Below the pieces are notes generated by a model. That model did no database searches. It was not told where the DNA came from and saw only the letters and a program-made list of their open reading frames with translations. DNA of 64,000 nucleotides, taken from contig OX393578.1 of the NCBI GenBank assembly GCA_947652605.1, positions 35,345,470-35,409,469 on the forward strand. Reading direction: 5' to 3'. Made by a program: the position numbers and the translations under genes. This stretch comes from Elmis aenea (taxonomy: Eukaryota; Arthropoda; Insecta; Coleoptera; Elmidae). Positions 48,401 to 61,300 of the stretch are shown here, piece after piece (the first letter of the stretch is position 1; the number at the start of each line of letters is the position of its first letter).

Positions 48401-50246
48401 AAGATATCGACAATCTGGAAGCACTTCTCCACAGCAACTTCTTACACTTTATATTTTGAGATAACATAAAATTTTCAACAACGTTTCGTCTCTTCAGAAC
48501 CATCATCAACTTCATTTTTTTAAATACGGCGAAATTTTTTTAATGTGATAGTCGGATAGCATTTTGTCTTCTGATTTCAATGATATGTGACAATTTATAT
48601 CTAAAATGATATTTTACCACAAAAGTTTGAGAAAAACTCATTTTGTCCAATTTTTGAATCAAATAATCTTGTACAAAAAAAGCAAAATAAAAAACAAAAC
48701 AATTTTTTTGTTTTTTGTTCTGTTAAAACTGTCACTTTGACATTAATATGATCGTGATTAATTGTATAATTTGCAACCAGCTAGTAATTCTTTGAATTTG
48801 TGCTTTTTTTAAATTAAATATGACAATCAACACTTTTTAAGCAATTCGAGAAATGTCATAATATACACAAAATTTTGTTTTCTCATAGCATGCTTTTTAA
48901 TTTTCAACAGTTTATTCAATACTACAATATCATATTTGTAACACCTTTTATTTTCCATAATTATTGACGAAAATTATTTTAACAATACTCCGCAATACAC
49001 GAAGGGATAGTGAATAAATAAATTAATTAAAAATGTACTACCAGAACATAATGAAAATAAAAATTGCGAACAAAAGCACAAATATCAAAGAATTTCTAGC
49101 TGGTTGCAAATTAAACAATTAATCACGATCATATTAATGCCAAAGTGACAGTTTTAACAGAACAACAAAAAAACAAAAAAGTTGTTTTGTTTTTTATTTT
49201 GCTTTTTTTTTGTATAAGATCATTTGATTCAAAAATTGGACAAAATGAGTTTTTCTCAAATTTTTGTGGTAAAATATCATTTTAGATATTAAGTGTCTTA
49301 TATAATTGAAATCAAAGACAAGATTAAAAATGTTCCGCCGTATTTAAAAAAATGAACTTGATGATGGTTCTTAAGAGACGAAACGTTGTTGAAAATTGTA
49401 TGTTATCTCAAAATATAAAGCTGCTGTGGAGAAGTGCTTCCAGATTGTCGATATCTTAAAAAATGTAGGATATAAGCAAAAAAACGAAAATCAATTTTTT
49501 CAGTTTTTCTTGAATAACTTTTGAACCAAGAGAGCTATGAAAATTTTCTTTGCAGATATTTGATGAGTATATAATTTCACAACTTTGCCCTTATTTAACC
49601 GATCTCGTAGCTCTTAAGATAAGCGAGATCCCCATGCATTTAGTCGAATTTGGGACACCCTGTATAAAGAAAAATTACATGAATGGCAGCAAAGTTCAAT
49701 AACCGTTAAACAAAAATGGTTTGCAATATATCAACATTTCTTTGAAAATTGAGTATATGTTAAAAATCTATCACTAATTTTTGAGTATGCTTTATGTGTA
49801 ACAGTATGAAATACCAATAGTGTCTTGAATTTCAGAGATGCTGCTGTATACAGTTTATGTTGTTTCATAATGTAGAATGTTATAGGGTAGAGTCACAAAC
49901 CAACATTTAATAACAAAATCGATGGATATAATGTTTAGTCTCTGTTATTACTATTGTCTAATACAGTTTGTGTTTTTTAGTAAATCGTAATGGAGATTAT
50001 GAGCCAACTCGTGAAGAGACTGAAGAGTTAGAAAGAGCTCTAGCAGCTGTTGACAATGATGTGAAATCATTAGAAAAACTAAGTCAGTCTCAAGGCTTGC
50101 TAGATTCTTTCCTAGACGAGCATGCTTTAGTTGAATCGTTAGTTCAAATTCCTGACATGTTTCATAATGGATACACTCCATGTGGAGACAGTATGGTAAC
50201 ACAAACATCACGATTATTGCAAGTGGAACCACATTCACATTCTTAG
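42405..50246 (+). CDS. INO80D: INO80 complex subunit D-like protein, 7 coding exons
   Basis: Nuclear subunit of the INO80 ATP-dependent chromatin remodeller. Coding exons: 42405-42424, 42823-43094, 43461-43630, 45532-45939, 46002-46164, 46565-46762, 49981-50246. They total 1497 nt, or 498 aa, and all phases agree. Residues about 227-286 (exon 4) form the Cys/His C3Hc3H zinc-binding domain: C and H ligands in GCDIEKC, TRYCTLHIMH, CTAKFADNTQCSVPVFD and PLCPEHARKR, closer to INO80D than to its relative KANSL2. Exon 5 is a lysine/arginine-rich likely nuclear signal (KPKKLRKKVK, KRSKKRKR). Exons 6-7 are acidic and end with the conserved REETEELERALAAV block. The first three exons are poorly conserved and polar. 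The start is inferred: the ATG at 42405 is the only in-frame start seen, but exon 1's frame is open back to its splice acceptor at 42307. The N-terminal zinc finger of vertebrate INO80D was not found. Intron 6 holds a 1.46 kb palindrome. Confidence 0.88.
43631..45531. other. INO80D intron 3
   Basis: AT-rich, without a clear intact element. A tRNA-like stretch with a GGTTCAAATTC B-box-like block lies near 45250-45302. Confidence 0.4.
46763..48202. other. INO80D intron 6, 5' part
   Basis: No exon was recognised. A pyrimidine-rich stretch (47130-47260) and a repeat-like block with ACGGTGACCGTACGTC near 47437 may be transposon remains. Nothing can be classified. Confidence 0.35.
48203..49666. 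mobile_element. Palindromic element with ACAGGGTGTCCC ends in INO80D intron 6
   Basis: Starts TATACAGGGTGTCCCAAATT and ends with the inverse, AATTTGGGACACCCTGTATA. The arms are about 600 bp each with a centre of about 260 bp. Both arms carry the hairpin block ending CGAAACGTTGTTGAAAATT (minus strand near 48480-48515, plus strand near 49350-49395). TA flanks both ends. No ORF. Confidence 0.85.
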
Positions 50247-52849
50247 TGCTGCACTTCAGTAATAAATGGATTTGGGAAAATGTGTAATATTAATAACAAA
50301 GTATTGCTTATCTTCATTTATTTTGCCTTGTTTGTGTAATCTACTTGTATAAAATTGTGTTAAGACTTCATATTATGCTGTGTACAAAGTCAATATTTTT
50401 TGAGTAAAAAAAAATTATTAATTGCTTCAATTATGTGGAGTGTAATATTTTCCTCAGTGTTGAAGTTTTATTCTTAAACAAATCAACAAAAATTCAAAAC
50501 AAAATAAATGAAAACAGTAAAGAAATTAAGAAAAAAGACAGAATATGTGAAAATAAAAAAATCAACTTTTTATATTACTTAGTAATAATAGACCAGTAAA
50601 ATAGGCAGAAACTAGTGTACAGTCTTATTAACTTGATATAATTGAATTATTATTAACAGAATTGTTTGTTTCTTCTTGGAAGAGGTACAAAAAAAAAACG
50701 TTTTATACACATTAAAAGCTTTTCCGCCAAATATCTAGTGTAAAAACATATTTTTTTGATGAAAATAAATCTGGCTTTTTAAAAATCAGCAAAACATGTT
50801 ATTAATGGTTTAGCTCTGTTTAAGTGTTCGAATGTCCAGTGTATTTCAAGCTCGAATATTTTAGAAATGCTGTGTTGAAGTGTTAGTATAGGAAAATTGT
50901 AAAAAATTTCAATAGCAATGCTTTAAATTATTCAGAATAGAAATTTTTTTGTTTATTGCAGTTTTTTTTAACTGTTGTGCAAAATTTTTAACTTAATGGC
51001 TGATTAAATTAAATCCAATACTTTTTGGGTTTAATCACCAATGTTATTTTTTAAATTTCTTGTATGAATGAAGAATCTATAAAATTTAGACGTTCCTGTA
51101 GGTCCTGTATAAGAAAAAAACATTTTTATCTTCAAATATTTAAAAATCTCATTTTAATTTGAAAAATATTTATTGCCTATGATTGTATATAACATTCTAT
51201 TTTTCCTTTCGTGGTCCTTTTTGGTTATGAATTTATTTTTTATGATCACATAAATAAATTATTTACCCAATGCAAGATTTATAGAAACGAGGACAGGTTC
51301 TCCTCAACATTTAATTGCTGCCATTCTGCCAATAACTTGAATTTGTGTCATTCGAGGTTGAATCATTTATGAGAACGAGTTTAAAGAAATAGCAGTCTGT
51401 TTCTCATTTTGTTTAGGCATACAATAACATTTTTTCAGTCATTTTTGCCTTTTAATTTTGTCCTACTTAAAGTCTTTTTTTTTTGAGCAAGAATAGAATA
51501 AACAATTTTTTTAAAACGTTTACTTTTAGTACTAACTTTGTAGATCTGTACCTTTTCTAGAAACATTTAATTCTGTAACAACAAATTGTAACTTTTATTA
51601 CATTATCATAAAAAACACATTGTATAAAACCATCTTGTACTTAATTAAGTTCAGATTATTGTAATTATAAACTTTTGCTAACATTAGAAAAACTCATGTG
51701 AATTTCCGATGTAGATGAAGTATGTATATTTACTGTTTAGCTTTATGTTAGTATTTTAACTGTGCTAAAGAATCAGACTGAAAAGTTTAAAGAAAATTAA
51801 TTTTGTTTACAATGTCTATTTTTTTTAATAAACAAAAAGATTACTTTTATTTTATAGTCTTTAGCATGAATATGTGTTATTTATTTTTAAAACTACAGGT
51901 GATAATAATAAATAACAAAAATGTCATAATAAAACATAACTTAAAACAGTTGAATAATACTACTGATTAATTGTTTTTAGTGGCACATACGTAACTGTGT
52001 TTGAGAACTTCAAAAATTCAAACCAAATTTTTTATACTAAAAGTGTCAAATACATTATTGTTCATTGACACAAAAAGGTGAAGTAAATAATCTTAATCGT
52101 AATAAAAATATGGTTCATTATGACGGGGAGTTTTTGATACGTTCACGGATTGCTGATACATTTCTAGGGGTGATCTTTAGTAGTTGTTTTACTAACTGAA
52201 GGAAGTTTACTGTCTGTTAGAGGGTTAACTATAAATGTGCATGGTATTTCATGTGTAAATGGTAAGCTTTTAGAACTGTGTTATGTATTAATAGTGTTGT
52301 GGGAAACAGGTTAATACACTTTTACGAAAACTATGAGATACGATTGTAGTATTACAAAATTTAGGATTAACACTAGCCAAATTGTTCAAAAAAAAATTTG
52401 AAAGTGCCCTGTATATTGCTGAAATTTTCTAGTATATAGTAAATTGAATGATTGTACATATTTAAAATGTTATATTAAAAAAATTGGAAAACGGGTGAAA
52501 CAACTTATTACAATTAAACATGCGAGTTTTTGCACTAAAATATTTGCATTTATAGATGTCAGTCACAAGCTATTTTAAAAAGTTTTGTACATTTTAATGT
52601 GACAGGTACTTGAATAAATATTGTCTCTATAATTTATTAGATTCAAATGTAGAGTATTATCGAGTTTAGTTTAAGCTTTGATATTTTCAAAATTTCATCA
52701 CTTAAATTTTAAATTTATAGATACTTTTGCATATAAATCTATTTAAATGTTTTTTTATTAAATAAATTAATCTGTGTTGCAATAAAATAAAATATAATTG
52801 GGGTTGGCAACCATTTTAAAAAATATCTTTTTAGTAAAGATTTAAAACA
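50247..52849. other. Intergenic region downstream of INO80D
   Basis: Probably contains the INO80D 3' UTR; AATAAA hexamers occur at 50261 and later. It is AT-rich and no gene or dated element is recognised, apart from a weak GCCCTGTATATT end near 52407. Confidence 0.45.
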
Positions 52850-54417
52850 TACAGGGTGCCCATTTTTCTAACCTGTTGTATATGTAACTCAGTTAATATT
52901 GGAGATACAGAAACGTTTAAATTAGCAAATTTGTGCAGAATTTAAAGGGAAATCTGATGCCATTTTCAAATTTGACCTACGTCATCAACTTTTTGAAATA
53001 TTTTGAAAAAACAGAAAGATCGATTTTTTCAAACTTGAATAATTCCGTAACCATATGAGTTAGAACAAAAATAAAAATTGACTTTTATAGATATTTTTAC
53101 GTAGATTTTAAATATGTTAACGAAATTTTCATAGCACTCTCGATTTCCGAGTTATAGCACAAACTTGCATTTTTTTAAATGGAAGTCATAGTTGGCTGTG
53201 GTCTTATTAAAAAGGCTATTTTTTCTCGTTTCAATGATATAACGTTTGTTATGCTTTACTCTTGTAGTTTTTCTTTAAATAAGCAAAAATCATTTTACAT
53301 GTTCACAGCCTACTAATAGATGGGAGTAATCCCGTGTTGATGTTCTTTTTTTTTATGTGACATTTAAGAGTTGTCTCTTATTGTTAGTGTAACAGTTATT
53401 AGCCAGTTACAAATTTTAAAAACAAAACCTCATAGTTTGTCAAATAAAATGTATTGTTTGTTATACGTATGTCTCTCTCTCGTGTTGATCAAAAATTTTG
53501 TTTATTATAAATTTCAAAAACAATGCTTTTTAATGAAGAAATATTATCAGGCTTTTTGGTATACCCGTATTTTTTTAAATTGGTTTCTAATGAAAATAAT
53601 TTCTTTCTTGGTTGCCTTTTTTCCATAAATCTTTGCAAATACATTTCACTTGAATTTCTACTATTTCTATTACAAGCGTAGTAATAGAAAAGCATGTGGT
53701 TTTTTCTTCGTTAGAACACATCGTTTTTGAAATTGACAATAAACTCAATCAAAAATTTTGATCAACACGAGAGAGAGATTTATACGTAAAACAAACAATA
53801 AATTATATTTCACAAACTCCGAGGTTTTGTTTTTAAAATTTGTAACTGGCTAATAACTGCTACACTAACAATAAGAGACAACTCTTAAATGTCACATCGA
53901 AAAAAAGAAAAAAAAAGAACATCAACACGGGATAACTCCCATCTATTAGTAGGCTGTGAACATGTAAAATGATTTTTGCTTATTTAAAGAAAAACTACAA
54001 GAGTAAAGCATAACAAACCTTATATCATTGAAACGAGAAAAAAATAACCTTTTTAATAAGACCACAGCCAACTATGACTACCATTTAAAAAAATGCAAGT
54101 TTGTGCTATAACTCGGAAATCGAGAGTGCTATGAAAATTTCGTTAACATATTTAAAATCTACGTAAAAATATCTATGAAAGTCAATTTTTATTTTTGTTC
54201 TAACTCATATGGTTACGGAATTATTCAAGTTTGAAAAAAATCGATCTTTTTCAGTTTTTTCAAAATATTTCAAAAAGTTGATGACGTAGGTCAAATTTGA
54301 AAATGGCATCAGATTTCCCTTTAAATTCTGCACAAATTTGCTAATTTAAACGTTTCTGTATCTCCAATATTAACGGAGTTACCCATACAACAGGTTAGAA
54401 AAATGGGCACCCTGTAT
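52850..54417. mobile_element. 1.57-kb near-complete palindrome with ACAGGGTGCCC ends
   Basis: Starts TACAGGGTGCCCATTTTTCT and ends AAAAATGGGCACCCTGTA. The arms are about 680-700 bp, matching at high identity through CGTTGATCAAAATTTT-like central blocks, with a loop of roughly 190 bp. Open frames inside are shared, inverted, between the arms and are not genes. Confidence 0.85.
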
Positions 54418-56005
54418 AAATAAGTCTCGAAAGAGTGCAAATAACAGCTAAAAGTGCTGTTGAGAAAAGAATTCTCCCAAGTATTTATTCATTTGGGACA
54501 ATGAACATTGTGGTTGTCTGTACAAATTGTTAAAGACAAAATATAGCCCTCGGCAACAAAAATGTTACCAACCCCTGTTATAATAAAACCAATTAACTAT
54601 TTAGTATGATGTGGTGAAGTTAGTCCATATCCCTTCCTACAGAGTTCTTTTTAATCTGTTTCACATACCTTGTGTTCCAAGAAAAGCTTCTTATTATTGA
54701 AACATATTTTACTTGTGTCAAAAAAAAAAATAAGTGGAATATGCTCTTTATAAATAGTCAACATTTATTTTTGTCTCAACTTTTACTAAATATTTACAGA
54801 AAAACGTTTATTTTTCCTGAAAAATACAGCTTTTCTTATTATAATGATTTCCCCATGCTTTTATATTCAGTGTTACTTTTAATAAGCGTAAGTAGCAAAT
54901 GACTGTTAAGACAAGTGCGCTTTAGTAAAAATTCAATTGGACTGGAAACTAAGTAAATGAATAACCATTACTTGAAAATAAAGTAACAACATGGATAATG
55001 TATTACTTATTTGGACATTTTTATTAATTTTTTTAAATTTTGAGTTTTGGGGAAACAACTTCCCATGGATGATACGCTTCTCCACTAACAGAAATATCTG
55101 AAAATATATTGTTTATAGCGGTACTGTAAACAGGCATGTGTTAATTCGTACTTTTTGTATATTGGACAATATTTCTTGCACAGATTCTGAGTAGTTTATA
55201 GTAAATGTACAAATGGGCTGTAGTAGCCTTTGATTGTATGCCTTGCATATGACTAGATACAAACTTAAAAATTCTAACCAGAACCGTTTTCTGTACGGGT
55301 ATATTTTATGTGTTATGTGCCCCTGTATTTCAGTACACTGTGTACCTACAATGTAAATTTTAACGCTAATTAATGTGTTTAAGCTTTTTAGATTATTTAG
55401 GTATGACATTTTGTAGACTTTTAAGTTTAATTAAAATTGTAAATATTAGCAAAATAAATAATTTATTTAATAAATGTAGGGACCAATCTTATTTAATTAA
55501 TATTATTTCTACAACCCCAAATTTGAGGGCAACTATTGAGATCTTGCTTATTAGACATCGATTTGGTTTTGTTATTTTTACATTAGCTTTCCAATTGTTT
55601 ATGTGTTATATTTGATTTTTACATAGACTGATTGCTAGGACTTTTTCATGATTTAAGTTTAAGTAATATATCACTTGATAAAATAGATATTTAAAAAAAC
55701 TACTTTTACACAATCAAGATACCCTTGGAAAGAAACAACTACTATAAAAGGCTTTTTATAGATAAAAACGTGATACGACAGAAATGTTGAAATTGCAAGG
55801 GAAACCTATTTACAAATTTAACACGTAAGAAAATAACTGAAGTCAATGTCGATAGTACATGAATACAAGGTGATTAGGTTTGACTGTCGCACCCTTATAA
55901 CTTTGTTATTTTAAGCGGAAACCCCCATAAACCTTATATTTTTGTAAATCGTGGAAAATTCTCTATCGAATGACGTTCAAATGTTTTTTCTATGATGCAT
56001 ACATA
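54418..56005. other. Intergenic stretch
   Basis: No exon or classifiable element was recognised. Confidence 0.4.
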
Positions 56006-57078
56006 AGGTGACCGGATTTTAGTTTTGGTAAGGCGGGACAAAATCGACGGGAATATTATGAATGAAAGTAAAAAAATGCATTCATTTTGACATTTACGTA
56101 TTTTGTTTTTGCAGAATAACTAATAGGAATGTTTAATAATTAGTGTGATTGATATTGGTAACTTTTAAGCAAATTCGTGTACTTCTTTTGTATTTTATAT
56201 CTGTTTATTGAGGTATTGTGAACATGGCTAAATTTGAACACTTTGAAAAGTTTAATATGTTAGCAATTTACATTGTAAATGGTAAAAACGTAGCGACTGC
56301 TGCAGAATTGACTTGGAATTTACGTTTACATGTTTATTAATTGCAAGCATCGCTTTTTCACGAAATCATGGCACACATTGATAAGGAAATTTTTACAAAA
56401 TTAGCCATATCTGTTATTTTTTTCAACAAATACATAAACTATATATTTTTGAAAAGCTGAAAAAAATCTCTTTCATATAAAGTCATGGCCAACTAGGTTT
56501 TCCATTTAAAAAAATATAAGTTTACTTCATATCTCGATAGTCAAGGTCGCTAAAAAAAATTTAATTTTGTTTTTAAATTAAGCATACAAATCTGTATAAA
56601 AGGACATTGGTAATATTTAATTCTATTTTACAATAATAAATAAAGAAGTTGGAGTAAATTTTCAAAAAATGATAAAATTTCATTTTTCGTCTGTAGTGCC
56701 AAAATCGAAAGCGATATAAGAAATCTGATTACATAAGCGTTCTTTTCTCAAAAAAATAACCCTAGAGAGCAATATCAGATTTTCGCTAACTATTACGGTA
56801 ACCGAGATACCCCATAAAACATTCGAATTTGGTCCACCCTGTACAGTAGGGTAAAATGTAAATGCAGCCGAACATTGCCCAACGCTATGACGCTGTATGC
56901 GTTTACACTATACAGCATGATCTATGAAGAGCCTTGAACGTAAGACGTAGGTTTATATTTTAAGGTTTTGCTATAAACTGGCAAAAAGCGGGACTTTTTT
57001 AAAACTCCCCGGGACGCGGGACAAATTGTTGAAAATCGGGATTGTCCCGCCAAAAGCGGGACGTATGGTCACCTTATG
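56004..57078. mobile_element. CGGGAC-type transposon copy 2
   Basis: Starts ATAAGGTGACCGGATTTTAG and ends CGTATGGTCACCTTAT, an 11-bp inverted end. GCGGGACAAAATCGACGGG at the left and GTCCCGCCAAAAGCGGGAC at the right. Colinear with the copy at 23.7 kb. Its right half (about 56470-56845) matches an arm of the 37.6 kb long-arm family ending TTTGGTCCACCCTGTAC. Confidence 0.7.
56224..56340 (+). pseudogene. Transposase N-terminal HTH-like fragment
   Basis: MAKFEHFEKFNMLAIYIVNG then KNVATAAEL, followed by a stop. The pattern (short helix, then ARAAAxLY-like positions) resembles the N-terminal DUF4817-type helix-turn-helix of insect transposases. The same fragment occurs at 23902 in copy 1, there with a frameshift. 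Confidence 0.4.
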
Positions 57079-57589
57079 CACACAGCCCATACTCAATAAA
57101 AGCAACAATTCGAGAAAAGCTACTGTTAAAAAAGCACCTTTTTTTCAATTCAGTTACCTCGACAAATGCAACTTTAATTTTGTTTTTTACTTTTTCAAAA
57201 ATATTTTGATTCCATTTAGAATCAATGGTCACTTGTATAGATCAGTGGTTTCTACATGTTTACTTGACCTAACACAATTACAGTAAAATAGATTAGAATC
57301 AGAATATTTTCTAAGAAATTCAGAATGGGTTCAAAAATTGGAAAACTAGGGTAACTTGTTATTAACTCAACTGAAAAGATGGTGTAAAAGGTTAAATATT
57401 TTGATATCTTCTCAGTTACTCACGAAAGTTATTCTGTTTGTTCATATTTGTACTAAGTGATAATTATTAAAAGTATTAATTTTGGCGCATCAAAATTAAA
57501 TTGTCTGAAAAATTAAATAGAAGGCAGAGAACTAAAAATTAGAAGAGGACTGAAGATAGCTGAATTTAAAAAGGGATATTTAATACAAT

Positions 57590-57675
57590 CTGAAGGATAT
57601 ATTATGTTTCGCTGGTCCACGCACCATGGACCAGAGAAGCATAGATTAACGGGACCGGTCAGATGTGTTAAAATA
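57590..57675. repeat. End of an ACGGGACCGGT repeat, copy 1
   Basis: AGATTAACGGGACCGGTCAG and ATGTGTTAA match the right end of the element at 58891-59052. A hairpin CTGGTCC/GGACCAG lies inside it. Confidence 0.5.
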
Positions 57676-58300
57676 AAATGAATTAATTAAATTATTTTTT
57701 TAAGTGCATAGTTTAGGCATTTGATACAAGTGACAAAAATAATTTGATGCATAATAAAATTTTAAAGATCTTTCATTTACCTCTATGTAAATAAGTCAAA
57801 GATCAAAATAAAGAGGGTGTTTTTAATCTTAGTTCGCCTGTTTAAGATGTATGCTGGTGAGTAAGACAATAATCAATTGTTTCCGCCGTGTAAACATTTC
57901 TGGGACCGTTTAAATTAATCTACTGTTAATTTTTCAACATGTTTTGATTATAAAGAAATTAACAAATTGTTTTCATATACATAAATTTAAGAGAATTTGG
58001 TGAAATAAAAAAAAAATAAGTGCAAAAAGATTTTATTCACTTAATTAATGTATTACACCATATCACAAGTTTATTTATTTCCAAGATGCTCAAAAGTATT
58101 CTGATTAATTAATGAACAAAAAAACAATTTTCAACTATTAAAATAATAGTATTAAATTTACTAAAACTGCACTACGATAAAATTTTAACAAATGTTTTAT
58201 TACAAACAATACAACAACAAAATAAACGTGTCAGCACAAAAAAGTACGTGATAAAAAATTGCAACAATATTCGAAAATACTTGGTCATACTTTCGCTGGA

Positions 58301-61300
58301 CTAGGACTGCTTAGTAAGCTTTTTTCCTTTCACTATTTGGGGTTTATTCTTTATAGTTCCTTTTTTACGTTTTGTGTTCTATAACAATAAAATAAAATAT
58401 TAACTTACCCACGTAATTTAAATAATGTTTTCTTTACCTTTTTTGATACATAATTAGGAGATTTTACAACCCTGCTTGAGACGGGGATTCTTGGTCGATT
58501 AAATTCATCTGGTTTTTTGACCCTGCAATCGAACGACAAAGGATTAAACTGCCAATCAAAACTGAACTAATCATCAAATACCTGTATATCCGAACAAGCC
58601 AATGTTCTGTGGTGTAGGCTTCTTCCAGATACGTTAGAGAGAAGTCTTTATTACCTATAACAGTATTACGGGTCCTGTCATAGCCAGCAGGGCTGCGATA
58701 GTCAAGTTTAAGTTCTCCAAAGCGGTAGTAACTCAATTTGTACATAAGGCAATTCAGCAACGTTGGTGAGCCTTCTGCGTCTACACGAAACTCACCATTG
58801 TCGGTGAAATAATCACTTTCCTATAAACATACAAAAAAGATCACAAATTATTCAATTTGAATTAAGACTGAGTTAATTTGTTTCCTTTTTAACACATATC
58901 GGACCGGCAGCGATTACTTGAAATGTGCTTAGAGGACCAGTAATAATTACTTGATCCTCAGGTAAACGCTTAAGTACAATGAATCTACGTGAGCGGTTCA
59001 TGGTGCATGGCTTGGAGAAACGAAGATTAACGGGACCGGTTTGATATGTGTTGATAAGTTAACACGCTGACTGCTAAACACAAGTCAACTTATATTTGGC
59101 GATCTGGTCAAAGATGCCACATATACAGAGTGATTCAAATTTGAGGGCGACCATGGGGATGTCGCTTATTACTGAAGATAAAGGGTAGGTTTAAATTTGG
59201 CAAAGGTGCTAAATTTTACGCTCATCAATAATATCAAAACAGATTTAAAATATCTTCAACGGTTTTTGAAAAAATTGAAAAAAATTGAAAAAATTACTTT
59301 TCGTTTTTTGCTATAACTTAATTAGTTGTAAATGTGTCAATAATTATATGATAACAAATTTGCTACAAAAACTTTCGAATTACACAACAATACTAAACAA
59401 TTCTAATAAATGATACCGCAGACAAATGGTAACTGTCATTTGACATTTAATAAGTTGTTTTTTGTTTTTATCTTCATAGATAGCTTGATAAGTGATGGGT
59501 AAAATACGATTTTTCTTGATTTTGTGACTTATTTATAAAAATAAATGTAACAAGTAATATCTCATTTTAAAGAGAAAAAAAAACACATTTAACTATTCCA
59601 TAGCCAACTTCGCGGCCCTTAAGAAAAAGTGAACTCAAGGGTAATATCTCGAAAATGGTAGGTGTTAAAAATAATCTAAAATAACAGTTACATTCTTCAT
59701 TAAAAAGTACCTTAAGAAAAGTACAAATAAAATTGTTCTAATGATTAAGACAAAAAAGTTATGAGAGAAAAAAGAAATTGGACATTTTCATATTTTTTGC
59801 TATAACATCTGAAGCACGAGGAATTTTGTACTTTTAAAAATTGATTGTGGCTCCTCTCATACTAAGGAATAATTCATCTAATTTAAGCAAACCTGTATCT
59901 CTTATAATAAGCGAGATCCCCGTGCTGGAAATGTAATCTGGGACACCCTGTATGTGTATACCCCCCAGATAACATTTCCAGCATCTTGCTTATTATAAGA
60001 GATAAAGGTTTGCTTCATTTAGATAAATTATTCTCAAGTATGAGAGGAGCTACAAACTATTTTTAAAAATACAAAACTCGTACTTCAAAAGTTACAACAA
60101 AAAATATAAAAATGTTGAATTCTTGAGGTTCATTTTCAGAATGTTTATCACACTTAAATCGTAAAAAGGTTCATATGTGTATGTGTCACTGCCGGAACTA
60201 GAACTGTACGGCTCATCAAAATTTCGAATCACTTATATTAGCCAAGCTCTTCTTCATTTAGTGGTCTTTCCTATCCGTGTCTAAGGTCCTTAAATTTTTT
60301 TTCGAAACACCTTTTCTTGTACAAAAATATTTTTTTTTAAGTTTTGGTGATAAATATACAGGGTGTCACACAAAAAACGCCGCAAGCTTTAACTCCGTTG
60401 TTTGTGGTCTGATTTTGGTGAAAAAAAAGTAAATGGAATGCCTCCTCAAATACTATGAACTGAATTGAATTTCAATTTTTTTCAAGTTCAACTTAAATGT
60501 CAAACGATAGTCAATTTTGTTTTCCAAATGGCACCACCTATTTTTTTTACTAATTCTGGTAGACATTTTTTTTTCTGAATTCAATGATGTAATCATAAGT
60601 TAATTTTAGTGCAAAACTAATAAGAAATAAAAAATAAAAGTTTAACTAAAATAGGTTAGTGTTGTTGCAGTTGCACATTTTTGTATTCCAAAGACAAAAC
60701 ATCATTCAGCAGTTTATTAGTTTCATATTCCAAATTCTCGCGTGTTATGTATTCCGTTAATTCAGCAAATTAGATGTATGAGCCGCGCGGGGCTGAACAT
60801 ACTCCGCGGGTGAAACGCAGTAATTTATGTAGATTCAGCATAATAATCATTAGGAAAAGTAAAGAAAATTAAGGAATTATTGTAGTGACGGCAGAAGAGT
60901 AAAGTCTTGTAGTGACGTGTGAATATAACCAATGATGTATATAATATATAAGTAAATTAGCAATAAATAGTTTTAAGCTAAACATCATTTTATTAAGCGA
61001 TTTCCTTGCAACAAAACCCACAGTTTTGAAGTAGTTTCAGGTTGATTTAGTAAGTATATAAAACGCGGGGTAAAAGCGAAACACCCCACGTTAACATTAG
61101 GTTTCACAAAATTTTCAAGCGTGCCGTGGAAAACAAAAAAAAAATTTAATCAACAAATGTCATTTAAATACCACACTGACGTTTAAATGACATTTGTTGA
61201 TTAAGATTTTTTTTGTTTTACACGGCGCACTTAAAAATTTTGTGAAACCTTATTTCTTACTCCTATTAGTTTTGCACTAAAATTAACTTATGATTACATC

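Noticed and set aside
53371..53628. Open frames in the palindrome centre at 53.4-53.7 kb
   Set aside because: Part of the inverted arms, without similarity to a known protein and without conserved motifs.
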